Part shown: piece after piece, positions 11,901 through 23,969 of the stretch
How positions within the stretch are numbered: the stretch's first letter is position 1
Layout of the letters: every line of letters starts with the position of its first letter
Assembly: GCF_963576615.1 (NCBI RefSeq)
Contig: NC_088711.1
Coordinates: 8,488,869 to 8,552,868 of the forward strand
Length of the DNA: 64,000 bases
Source: Watersipora subatra
Taxonomy: Eukaryota; Bryozoa; Gymnolaemata; Cheilostomatida; Watersiporidae
Reading direction: 5' to 3'
Notes under the pieces: generated by a model
What the model was told of the DNA's origin: nothing
The model's input: only the letters and a program-made list of their open reading frames with translations
Databases searched by the model: none
Made by a program: the position numbers and the translations under genes

Positions 11901-14900
11901 TATGACTCATAGAGCTGATGACTCATGGCTGCCTCTGTATGCACTGTCATCTATCGCTTAGCAAAAATATCGATGCACCTAGCTTCAATATCAGTTAATG
12001 TGAGTAATTATTTATCATCCTGTAATTCATAACATACTTTCCCAAGATGTAGCAAACAGGATCCTTTTTATATTTATAAGGATCTAATTTGACGAAATCT
12101 CTGACTACACGATTGTGTGAAAAGCTCTATCATTAGATAAGAATGTGTTTTGACAATTTCAGTCCGCTTTGACACTGGCTTCTTGATAATTGAGCGCACA
12201 CAGCGTGTGTTTATTAGAGCTGAATCATGTCAATTCTACTTATTCAGCCAGCCATTGTTGCTGATAAATCCATTTATTTGTGGTTACTTTCCGGGCGCTC
12301 TGATTACAAGGCTTGATCCGCCCTAGTTGTTAAGCCACTGAATGACTCGCCAAGCAGGAAAAATTGAGAGGGTGCAGAACCGTAGAGCCTTGACTGGCCT
12401 GATTCAACTTGGCATCACACTCTTTTTAGAATCATGGGCCACCTTACTGCCATAATGAAATCAATTGATTTAGTAAAACTACACCTACTAAGAGAATTTG
12501 TATAGTCAGCATCGTTGAACAAGAGCTTTCCTATGTAAAAAGGCAGCGGTGGAATAAGCGCAAGCAATTGTTCTCCGTAGCCTGTCAGCGTGCTCATTTG
12601 CTTTGCTATTGTTTCCTTGTCTGAGGAAGTATGCTCAACAATCAGACAAGCTTCTCACGCAAATCACTTTTAAAAGTATGAATAGTATTCACTCGGTCAT
12701 GAGGCAAAAGTATCCCTGTTATCGACCTATTTGTAGGCAGTCTTATACTGTATTTATGGATATTGATCTATTGTCCATGAGCTCTATCCGCCGCTCATTT
12801 TGCATCCTCTGCAAGAAAAATGAGTAGTGTGACATTTGGCAAACTCCCGTCTTACATCCGACTGTTTTAAGAGAAGTGGCTGGTGCAAACATTCCTTTTA
12901 GGCTTGTGAGATCATGAATGATTCGTCTCAACTCAGTGATTTACGTTTTTCCTCATGGATAAGAGTCGTGGTTTAATTTTCGTAGAACTTGTAGAACTTG
13001 ATCAGCTACTTTCACTCATTTCTTCAGTTACCCCTCACATCACTTCTTCAGTTACCCCTCACATCACTTCTTCAGTTACCCCTCACATCACTTCTTCAGT
13101 TACCCCTCACATCACTTTTGCGGTTGCATACGAGGAAATATTTTTGTGTATACTAGTTAGGATACTGGTCTCTGCGATTTGAATTCACGGTTCTTTTAAG
13201 GTTTTATGTTTATGCTCAATTTGTGCTTGCTTCAGTGTGCAACTGGGGTCAGGAGTGGGAAGTGGATGAACTCACCACTCATACCCACTACAAAGCATTT
13301 ACAAACAGGACAATTGAAGCTCATGTTGGTATCAAGATTGGTCTGCGTAATGTGAATATTACACTCAAAGGTAAGCCTATGCTCTATCATTACCTTTCTT
13401 GCTACATGGCACAACAATTTATACATGCAATCCTTTTTTTGAAGGATCTCTTTTGGTGAATGAGCAAATGTTCAACAGTATTACTAGACCCTTTGTTGGA
13501 AAACTAAATTCTCATATACAACATTGGTACTCATTGTGAATATAGTCAGTAGCCATAAATTATATATTAAATTTATCCTCATTTTGTCCCGATTTCAAAT
13601 TTGTAAATTTGCAAATTTTTTGTTTTTTTAATGGTTGAAGATAACAATCTGATCACACCACATACATCTTTATTTGCTTATTTCAAGTCATATACATGAT
13701 ATACTAGCAGGTTTTCGTTGATGTAGGCGTGCCAGAGTATGATGCGATTCCTGGCGAGAGGATCAACTATAACGAGCGGTTCTGGTGGTCATTTCCGTGG
13801 CATCAAGGAAGAATTGGTTTTGGACCATATGGTGAGTATTGAGCATTGATTATTTTTTGATATTTTCTCAAATTGATAGGCCTATTTCTTTGTAGACCAG
13901 ATCTAGATATGAGTTTTATTTATTGGGTTGTATAGAGTTGTCTAATGAGGAGTTTTGTCTATTGGGTTGTATAGAGTTGTCTAACCAGGAGTTTAATCTG
14001 TTGGGTTGTATAGAGTTGTCTAACCAGGAGTTTTGTCTATAGAGTTGTCTAACCAGGAGTTTTGTCTATAGAGTTGTCTAACCAGGAGTTTTGTCTATAG
14101 AGTTGTCTAACCAGGAGTTTTGTCTATAGAGTTGTCTAACCAGGAGTTTTGTCTATGCTAAGCATTAATAAATCACAGTCATTAGCATCTATTAGCGTCT
14201 CATTTTCAGCGAAAGTATTTTCTGTATACTGTTGCAGTAGTAGTGTGTTCAAAAGTTTATTATATTGGAATATTTACCATAATAATTGCTGTGTCTGTCC
14301 ATAGCTAAGGTTGGATGTTGGGGAAAAAATTGCATTGCATAGGATTTGAACTCTCAAATTTCAGGATAGTAGACCAACACTCTAACAGCTTCGCCATTCG
14401 ATCACTCACTCCTGCGTTGGAATAATTGTATGTATTGTTGTTACACCCGGTGATCTCTCACAATACACTACACTGCTAGGGTACTAGCATTCATACAAAG
14501 CCATTATGACCTGACATCCTGATATATTAAAGTGGTGTTTTATTTCATCTCATTGGATATGTTTTCTCCACGACCCAACTGTTTGACATCTCTTATGTAA
14601 TTGGTTAGTTGTTTGTATTGTCATTAGAATGGTTATGTTTGCATTGTATATTGAATCGTGATTTGTATATTGACTCGTGATTTATAGGTGCCGTATAGTG
14701 TATGTAATGAACAGAGAAACGTTCAGAGTATGAACTAATAGTTCTCTATCAGATGCACATTTAAGTAGAGGGAAGTGTTGTGTACAAAGTCATGCGTATA
14801 AACTTACAGACTTCACACTCGATGAAGTCTGTAAGACTTCGCATCTCTCCATGTTCACTTCTAATATGTACAAGTTTAGCACAAATGCCATCACTACTAT

Positions 14901-17900
14901 TCCATCTTGTTTATGCACTGCCAAAAACCTAATAAAATTTATCGCTGCCTTCATATGTCAATTTCTTTCAGTCATTCTATGAAAACTACATCTATTAAGA
15001 GAAGTATGCGCAGGCTGAAGCTATTTGTGGTAGTCAATCAACTAGATCATATAGGTTTTTATTGATTACATATCAGTTAGCTTTTCCTCACAGCTCCTTA
15101 CTAGTTAATTCATGTCATACGCAAATTCATTTATCAGTAATCTAAATATTGCTTTACATTGACCAACTTCCAAAATGGAAGTTGAAAAAATGAAAAAATT
15201 AATTGGGTGTCGAATTGTCACTATTTTCTCAAGAGTTCTGACTGCAAAATTCACAACTCAAAGTCATCTAACAAAAATGAAATGCGCTTTTTAGCATGCT
15301 GTAACCTTTTTACTTATTACAGTTGACCCTGACTACCTCTGCTTTAGGCTGTTTCTGACTGAACAACTTCTCACACCAACCTATATCTCATCAACCTATA
15401 TCTCACCAACTTATCTCACACCAACCTATATCATACCAACTTATATCACACCAACCTATATCACATCAACCTATATTTCACCAACTTATCTCACACCAAC
15501 CTATATCACACCAACCTATATCTCACCAACCTATATCACACCAACCTATATCACACCAACCTATATCACATCAACCTATATCACACCAACCTATATCACT
15601 CCAACCTATATAACACCAACCTATATCACACCAACTTATATCACACCAACCTATATCACTCCAACCTATATAACACCAACCTATATCACACCAACTTATG
15701 TCACATCAACCTATATCACACCAACCTATATCACACCAACCTATATCACACCAACCTATATCACATCAACCTATATCACATCAACCTATATCACACCAAC
15801 CTATATCACACCAACCTATATCACACCAACCTATATCACATCAACCTATATCACACCAACTTATATCACACCAACCTATATCTCACCAACTTATCTCACA
15901 CCAACCTATATCACACCAACTTATCTCACACCAACCTATATCACACCAACTTATATCACACCAACCTATATCACATCAACTTATCTCACACCAACCTATA
16001 TCACACCAACTTATATCACACCAACCTATATCACATCAACCTATATCACACCAACCTATATCACACCAACTTATATCACACCAACTTATATCACACCAAC
16101 CTATATCACACCAACTTATATCACTCCAACCTATATCACACCAACCTATATCACACCAACCTATATCACACCAACTTATATCACACCAACCTATATCACA
16201 TCAACCTATATCACACCAACCTATATCACATCAACCTATATCACACCAACCTATATCACACCAACTTATATCACACCAACTTATATCACACCAACCTATA
16301 TCACACCAACTTATATCACTCCAACCTATATCACACCAACCTATATCACACCAACCTATATCACATCAACTTATCTCACACCAACCTATATCACACCAAC
16401 TTATATCACACCAACCTATATCACATCAACCTATATCACACCAACCTATATCACACCAACTTATATCACACCAACTTATATCACACCAACCTATATCACA
16501 CCAACTTATATCACTCCAACCTATATCACACCAACCTATATCACACCAACCTATATCACACCAACTTATATCACACCAACCTATATCACATCAACCTATA
16601 TCACACCAACTTATATCACTCCAACCTATATCACACCAACCTGTATCACACCAACCTATATCACACCAACTTATATCACACCAACTTATATCACACCAAC
16701 CTATATCTTATCATCAGAGTTTTTTATGAGATACTTCTAATGCCCCATTTGACGGAATAACATTTGCAAAATTTTGCTTGGCACTTTTCTCATTGCTCTT
16801 TAAACTTTTTTTAATGATTGATGGACATTCTCACACAATTTGGTATGTCTCTTATAATTTCACGGAACAGTTGGCATCACGCATAAACAACACAAGTCGG
16901 CGCCATGGCCACCAGTTTCAGTGACAGTTTAAGAGAGCTTGATGCCTCGTCTGCCCTTTGCAAAGAGGTCATGCCCTAATTTTATGCTGCTGGATAAGCT
17001 TACAGCAAATGCTTGCTTTCTTAATAGCATTTCCTCTAAGTAATAATTGACCAAGGTCCACCATATCTAGGCCATCATCACTCCAAGACTTGCGCAACAT
17101 GACAATCTCGGATATGATAGGCTGAACTCTTTCTCTTTCATATTTGTATGCGTCAAGTTTATTAGCTAATATTGGTTGGTATCACGGGCAGCACTTGAGC
17201 ATTTCAACTTTCTTCAAGTTTGTATCTTTTTAACTTGTATATCTATCATTATGCTGTCAATAATGGTCTGTCCAAACCTCTTCATATGTTTGCTTGAAGA
17301 ACTTATAGCTACCTATAAAGTTGTGCTTGCATACTCGTACTTGCTAGAATTCATTAAAAGGGCATAGCTGCGTTCTGAGAGTGGATTTCTACTCATGCAG
17401 AAAAGGCGTGGATAGCATTCCATTTGTTGTTATTCTTTTTCCTCATACATAATTTGTTTAAAGAATTTGAACGCTGTGAGAGTGAGATTTCATGCATGGG
17501 TGCGCATGTTAGGGTGCAGTATTCAACTCACTGCTTTTGTCAACACGTCTGAGAATATCTAAATATTTAGATACGTTTTCTTGCCCTAGAAATGGTTTAG
17601 AAATTAAACAGAAACTAAAGGTTCTTATCGCTGCCGCCTTATCTAAGTTGTATACTCTGTTATGTTTGGCTATCCGCTGTCTTTTCAGCTGCCGAGGTGT
17701 CACAAGAGTTTCGAGAAGCGCAGTACAAAGGTCTTCCCTATCCCATCCTTTGGGTAGCCGAGTACTTCACTTTTGATGGTGAGGGCATTCGTTGGGGCCG
17801 CAACTACAGAACCGCTGGCTGGTATACACATATAATGGAGTGGTAAGTTGCCGAGAGCTAAACTGCCCAACGGTGTTGATAGTTGCGCCATTTCGGAGTT

Positions 17901-20900
17901 ACAGAAACTCACCACCTTAGCCAGAAATCCAAAGGTTTCTTTCTGATCGCTTCACAGTGTCATCGCCTGTCCGCACCATTATCAGTGTCTCTAGAATCTG
18001 CAACCATAAAGCTGTAGTAGTTTACATGTATGCAAATGTGGTGGCTGCTAGTTTCATTTTTAATGATGTTGATATATGTTAATTAAGGTGTGATTGTCTA
18101 TTTATGCTGGCTAGCTTTGCCAGTTTAGCTAAATTAAAAACTAAAGAATGCCAACTGAAATAACCTTTAACAGACTGTAGATGCAAACTTTCCATTGATA
18201 TCAGGAGTTGCATAGCCAGGTTAAAAAGGTTTAATTTGAACCACTTTTTTTCAAAGTCATTTATCGGCCAGTCACCTACCCGAAACTTGTTAAAGGTATT
18301 TCTAGTAGTTCTACTCGCTGACCCTCTGACAGCGTGTGATGCTGACATTGAACTAGCTGCACACATAATACACAAAGTTCATTGTCCATAATGTCCGTAG
18401 CAAAAGCGATCACTGCAAATTATCACATTACAAGCTCCTTGCTTTTAAATGTCCTTCAGTATTTATTTTTGGTCAGTTATTATACCAGCTATTATTATCA
18501 GTTATTATACCAAGTTCAGAGTTGGCTTTTAATATACAACAACTTTTTTTTAAAATGTTACCATGACGAGAAAAAACACATTAAATGATGGAAAGTGAAA
18601 TGGAAATGCTCTTCTCAAACTGAGCAATAGCACCCACTGAAGTTGAAGTTTTCTCCAAAGATTATCAAAAATTTTCAAACAGTTTCCATTTCATCTCTGT
18701 GTATCCTATTCGTTATTTTGATGAACATTATTTGCTATTTCCGCTTTTTCTTAATATATTTTCAGGAAGTATTTAAGCTCATGATATGTATTACTTGCCG
18801 GAAGACTATGGATTAAATATTTATTGGAACTTTGAGCAGTTGTAATGTTCTTTTAAAACAAAGTGTCTATTTTGTTAAATATTGCTTACGCCAAGGCATT
18901 CAACTGGGATCGTTAAACAGCTACATGTAGCAATAAAATACCTCTAAAATACAAGGAGTTGTCTGCTTCTTTTAAAGATCAACTGATATTAGAGAGCATA
19001 TCGCAGATCTTCTACTAAAAACCTGTAGAAGCGGTGACCAAAAATACATTTGTCTAGAATGAAAGAGAAAACAGTTCCCAATTTCATAGAAAGTACTATT
19101 TTTTTCTGTGTAATCACTGCACATTTACTGAACTGCTACCTAAATTCACTACTATTATTATGCATGTGTTTTAGGACTGCATTTTGCTGTTGGCTTTTAG
19201 CCAATGTGCTCTATTTCATGAATCCCAGACTGGGTGGTTATATGACTATGATCATGGGTGGTTTTCTCATTACCGGCAACATTCTCTTCTCTTCCATTCG
19301 TAACTTCAATGAGTTGGTGATTCCATTTGAGAGTGGCAAGCTTGAACCGGTCTATGGCTGGTGCTACTGGCTCAACCTTGTAGCCGGTCAGTTCCAAGTT
19401 CTTAGTCTACATCATTATTTTCCGTGACATATTTGCCTGCACAGGCTTGTTTTAGTAATAATTGGAGAAGCCTTTGTGTGCCATATGAGGGTGATAACAG
19501 GTAGTAGCTGTGTACAGTAGTTTTACTGGATGGATAAATTTCCTTCAAGTTGAGCTATTTTTATACTAGCTGATGAGAACAGAGTACGTATTTGCTATTT
19601 GATCATTTGCGTATGTTCGAAGGATATGTATTTGGAATGGATGAGGTATTTTTCCAGTTGAGGAATGTTGACACGTGAAATATGGAACAGTGGTAAGATA
19701 AATGTGTTACAAGAACCTTAAATATTACAAAAGCGTTCTAAGAATTACTCATTGACTCATGTTCATTTAATGTACAGGGTATTTATATAGCATTTAACTG
19801 TTTTATGCTTCACCTAAAGCTTTCTGCATGTCATTTCCTTATCGATTACTAGGTGCGACTCATCTGATTGGTTAAAATTTTTAGTTCCTCATGCGCCTTA
19901 ATTATTGACCCTAGAAAGATTTCTTTGTATTTACTCATGTACTAAAGTCATCATCTGGTATAACGAGTGGTGTGTAATGAGTGGTGTGTAATGAGTGGTG
20001 TGTAATGAGTGGTGTGTAATGAGTGGTGTGTAATGGCAGGTGGGGTAACACCTATATATATATAATAATAATATCTCATTTTCTTGTAGGACTTCTCAGT
20101 ATTCTCATAGGGCTCGCTGTCGTCATTCTCGATATCTTCATCCCTGATTGGCTCGCTGCCTTCTTTGGTGTTGATATTCTCAAAGACTACGAAGAATTTT
20201 ATCCAGGTCACCCATTTATAAGACTCTTGATAACCTAGAACAGTTTTGAACTGTTGTTCCTAATCCCACCTTATAAAACTATTATGAATCCACACATTCC
20301 TACCTACAAACATAAAGTATGCGTTTGTGGTTACAATGTTATGCTAGCATGGTAAGCGCTTGACTGGATTACTGAATAATTTGTCAGTCAAGTTGAAAGC
20401 TTCTCACTAAGTTTTCATGAGGCAGTAATTTTGCCCAGGTTTGGAAAATATCATATTGGCTTTCAATTTCATAGGGAGTTATGTAACTGGAGATTTCTGA
20501 AAAGCAATCTATCTGCAAAATATGAATATATTTCGAATTTATGTACAAGGTTTTTGAAGATCGTGTGGGTATTCGCAAACAACATGTCGAATGTCTGCAA
20601 TGGCCCACCAATCTGTATTTATGTAACCTAGTTTTCTCGCTATAGACTTTTTAATAAAACGGAAGCTTTGAATAAAGTAGCCCCTAGAGGTTGAGCAAGC
20701 AAAGGTCAAATTACATTAGGACATCAGCGGTCGCTGTAGTTTATCTTTTCAACGATCTTTCTTGTTTAAAGACTGACAACCTCTTCATAGTTACTTACTG
20801 AATGGATATTAACTTCTTTAAACACTTTGTATTCATGGTGTTGACTTGATAACATCAGTTGCGTGCTTGAGTATGTGTGATTCTACATATATACAGACAT

Positions 20901-23900
20901 TTTTCAGCTGTGTGCGTGCGTGCGTTTGTGTGCGTGTGCGCACACACACTGTATGCTGTGTACACACATACTTGCGTATGCAGCTTAGAGCTGTCTGTAT
21001 ATAGGTAGAATCACACATACTCGTGTACACAATTGAGAACTGTCTGTATATAGGTAGAATCACACATACTCGTGTACACAACTAAGAACTGTCAGTATAT
21101 AGGTAGAATCACACACACTCATGTACACAACTGAGAACTGTCTGTATATAGGTAGAATCACGCACTCGTGTACACAACTAAGAACTGTCTGTATATAGGT
21201 AGAATCACACACACTTATGTACACAACTAAGAACTGTCTGTATATAGGTAGAATCACACACACACACTCATGTACATAACTGAGAATTGCCTGTATATAG
21301 GTAGAATCACACCCACTCATGTATACAACTGAGAACTGTCTGTATATAGGTAGAATCACACACACTTATGTACACAACTAAGATCTGTCTGTATATAGGT
21401 AGAATCACACATACTCGTGTACACAACTGAGAACTGTCAGTATATAGGTAGAATCACACCCACTCATGTATACAACTGAGAACTGTCTATATATAGGTAG
21501 AATCACACACACTCATGTACACAACTGAGAACTGTCTGTATATAGGTAGAATCACACATACTCGTGTACACAACTGAGAACTGTCTGTATATAGGTAGAA
21601 TCACACATACTCGTGTACACAACTGAGAACTGTCTGTATATAGGTAGAATCACACACACTTATGTACACAACTAAGAACTGTCTGTATATAGGTAGAATC
21701 ACACATACTCGTGTACACAACTGAGAACTGTCTGTATATAGGTAGAATCACACACACTTATGTACACAACTGAGAACTGTCTGTATATAGGTAGAATCAC
21801 ACACCCTCATGTACACAACTGAGAACTGTCTGTATATAGGTAGAATCACACACACACTTATGTACACAACTGAGAACTGTCTGTATATAGGTAGAATCAC
21901 ACACACTTATGTACACAACTAAGAACTGTCTGTATATAGGTAGAATCACACATACTCGTGTACACAACTGAGAACTGTCTGTATATAGGTAGAATCACAC
22001 ACACACTTATGTACACAACTGAGAACTGTCTGTATATAGGTAGAATCTATGTTTGTCTCATTCTACTTATATATAGACAGTTTGCAGCTGTTTTAGTACA
22101 GTGCTGTTCCAAGATTCGACAAATGAATCTTCTGAAAAATTATTTTTTTTCTCATCGTTTCATCATAGACACCATAGATATCATAAGCCTCAGTGCCCCT
22201 TGAGATTAATCACTTTTGCCTTGTTTATCTTGTTTCCTTCAGCTGCTATATATATTGGCGCATGGCTGCAGTATAGCATCTGGCCACTGCATTATTTCTT
22301 GCTCAGACTTTTAATGATTTTAGCAAAAGTGTCAAGCTGCTTTTATGTAAATAGGTCAGTTATTTATAGGCAGAGTTTGGTTTGTGCATAACTAGTTTTA
22401 TATGGACAGGAAGATTATTTTTGTGTTGTGTTTGCTTACAGAGACCGAAGATGCTGCGACTTCTGACTCATCAACCTCCAGGAATGGAGGAAATGTCGAG
22501 TCCCCTCCCTCCTCTTCTACAAATCGTCAGTCAACGGTTGCCATGCCACAGTTTAGGAAGCGAGGATTTACTGTCAAGGCCAAGGTAAGGTGAAGCTTGG
22601 CATTTATGTGCGTGTTCTCTCGGCTGCCTTTTACTGCAAGGTGAAGTGGCAGAGTTAGTAGAATGTAGCTTTAGAAATTGCTATGCGCTTGCAGAGGCCC
22701 GTTGCACCTCCTCGAAGAGCACCGAATCCAGACGTGGGGGGTGACGAAGAAGGAATGGAGCTCTACGAAAATGCTCCTCGATTGCGTCAGGTCAATGGAA
22801 GCAGGTTAGTCTATACTTTTTTATTGGGAGATAAGAATTTACAGAAGTGAAATTATTTTTTGTGTCGCTGCTTGCTGCTGTTGTATTTGCTTGTCTATCG
22901 TGTATGTTTCGGCTTGATTCGCTAATTAGCACGGGAAACGGAGGATCAACTGATCAAGGATTTGCTATTTCGTTAGAAGGAAGTGCTTATTCAGTATCTG
23001 TGTTAAGATTTTTAAGTTGCTTGTCGCAAGGTAAAACGTGTATACAGTAAGTAGCTGTGCTTGACCTTTACTGACCTTCTAATTTTCACTTTTAGATAGA
23101 TGTGCTACTTTAGCTCTTGATCTCCTTTGTGTTTTTATTATTTCATGTCATAGAAGTACTACTTGATAGATACAGTTGTTAACGCAGCGCAGCTGATATT
23201 AGTTTACCAAGCATAATAAGCCTTATGTGACCTCAATTCCTACCTAACCTTCTCTAATCTATGATTTTTAAAAAGGCTTTGAAATCTGGCGTGATCATCA
23301 AGTTCTGGCATGGGCAATTGGAAACGTCTGTTTTACAAATTCGTCTGAAGCTGTCTGTTCTGTAGACTATTTCCCAGACTTTCAGGCATGAAAGACAACT
23401 AGCATATCCTGCTTAAATACTCACTTTTTATTGAATTTGATAACTTTTAGATTGCTTGCCTCGGTTTCCAACTTTCTAGAGTCTAGACCATTTGTGCTTG
23501 TTTAGGACATTTCTAGCAGGAAGTGGCGCTGGCATGGAGTGATTCACTCTCTCTCTCACATCAAGATTATGGAAATATGGAAAGCGTTGCTGTAGTTTAA
23601 ATCCTTTTATGCCAAAATGCCAATAACAAGCTTTTTATTGGCATTCTGTTTGCTGTACTGTTGGAATGTCGAACCTTCTGATAGTACTTATAACTAGTTT
23701 TAAGATCTGGCTCTTTTAAGTAAAAGTTCACTTTAGCATGTTGCATGATAATGTGGCTTTCTGAACTACCATTGTTTATCTAAAATGCTTTGTGGTTTAT
23801 GTTGTTCTTTGTTTCCAGGTTACGACTGGGGTGCGTGCATAGACCAACCTCGTTCATTCTTGCTGCTTGTTTATTTTTAGTTATTGGCGCTGTCAAACTG

Positions 23901-23969
23901 AGTAACTATGCTATTCATAGCTTTCATTCTTATCTGTCGTTTCCTTCTCTCCCTGTTATTTACATGTAA
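8902..23969 (+). CDS. Dual oxidase maturation factor (DUOXA)
   Basis: DUOXA is a multi-pass ER and plasma-membrane protein needed for DUOX to leave the ER and to produce peroxide. Exons: 8902-9114, 9789-9846, 13236-13370, 13727-13831, 17689-17842, 19175-19386, 20090-20206, 22442-22584, 22695-22804 and possibly 23819-23969. Phases agree throughout, giving about 416 residues through exon 9 and 465 with exon 10. TM1 (about 47-66) ends in the hallmark LPGIRG. Exon 2 gives TM2 (SLFLGACVL). Exons 3-5 form the large extracellular loop, with N-glycosylation sequons at N114 and N131. Exons 6-7 carry the last three membrane segments, including AFCCWLLANVL. Exons 8-9 encode a hydrophilic, Ser/Pro/Arg-rich cytoplasmic tail, longer than in the human proteins. 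Exon 10 is hydrophobic, was found only by splice-site fit and may be wrong. An AATAAA lies at 24574. Confidence 0.93.
10140..10265 (+). repeat. Dispersed repeat copy A (DUOXA intron)
   Basis: The segment tttggccgatttaatccaaa ... catatgctttgtgccttc ... ggttcctaataaccaccc matches, with many substitutions, stretches at 42340-42460 and 42705-42780. This is an old interspersed repeat family of unknown class. Confidence 0.65.
10503..10570 (+). repeat. tRNA-like segment, possible SINE head
   Basis: A box-like sequence (ttagccgagtg) is followed about 35 bp later by a B box-like sequence (gggtttaattctt), the spacing of an RNA polymerase III tRNA-type promoter. It does not fold into an intact tRNA by eye. 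It could be a decayed tRNA-derived SINE or chance. Confidence 0.35.
11241..11365. repeat. 25-bp tandem repeat, about 5 copies
   Basis: Copies of gacaaccttcaacaagtgta plus atgtt in a DUOXA intron. The first copies carry small indels and the later ones are identical. Confidence 0.9.
13018..13117. repeat. 24-bp tandem repeat, 4 copies
   Basis: Four near-perfect copies of tcttcagttacccctcacat plus cact, about 120 bp upstream of DUOXA exon 3. The unit length is a multiple of three, so it reads as an open frame with a repeated SSVTPHIT; this is not a gene. Confidence 0.92.
13903..14157. repeat. 29-bp tandem repeat in a DUOXA intron
   Basis: Degenerate longer copies (with ttgggttgtatag) lead into about five regular copies of agttgtctaaccaggagttt plus tgtctatag, starting about 70 bp after DUOXA exon 4. 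Confidence 0.9.
14278..14490 (-). repeat. Dispersed element with tRNA-like promoter, copy 1
   Basis: On the minus strand, tggcgaagctgttagag resembles an A box and gagttcaaatcct a B box about 45 bp later. The right part contains actgctagggtactag, matching actgccagggtactag at 33248-33264, and the left end contains a tgtctgtccata block like that at 33045. The two copies therefore belong to one family. There is no open frame. Confidence 0.55.
14803..14835. other. Perfect 13-bp inverted repeat (hairpin)
   Basis: cttacagacttca and its exact reverse complement are separated by 7 bases, inside a DUOXA intron. Function unknown; no U-tract or gene end is nearby. Confidence 0.85.
15370..16710. repeat. 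15-bp minisatellite, about 88 copies, with 195-bp higher-order period
   Basis: The unit is caacctatatcacac with C/T variants (caacttat) and rare tcact variants. Because 15 is a multiple of three, one frame stays open for 343 codons (SHQPI/SHQLI repeats); the block lies in the intron between DUOXA exons 4 and 5. The rare tcactcc variant recurs at 16121, 16316 and 16511, exactly 195 bp (13 units) apart, and again at 16616. Confidence 0.97.
19964..20037. repeat. 14-bp tandem repeat, 5 copies
   Basis: Five copies of gagtggtgtgtaat just before DUOXA exon 7 (20090). The array ends about 50 bp from the splice acceptor, where it could affect splicing. Confidence 0.92.
20870..22090. repeat. 49/50-bp minisatellite, about 21 copies, with reversed copies at both flanks
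   Basis: The unit is tgtacacaactgagaactgt followed by ctgtatataggtagaatcac and a short CA-rich spacer of variable length. The regular array spans about 20985-22050, in the DUOXA intron between exons 7 and 8. On each side sits one partial unit in the opposite orientation: gattctacatatatacagac at 20880 and cattctacttatatatagac at 22060. Confidence 0.95.
22805..23818 (+). other. Last proposed DUOXA intron
   Basis: Begins gttagtc after exon 9 and ends tttccag before the tentative exon 10. It contains a short open frame (22847-23050) with no recognisable family. If the intron is retained, the protein would end after about 15 extra residues. Confidence 0.4.

Noticed and set aside
14338-14403. Possible functional tRNA gene
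   Set aside because: Promoter-like boxes are present, but no complete cloverleaf can be drawn. Related diverged copies elsewhere show it is part of a dispersed element.
15698-16729. 343-codon open frame of SHQPI repeats
   Set aside because: It is the 15-bp intronic minisatellite read in a frame that cannot close. It has no flanking coding sequence and lies between two DUOXA exons.
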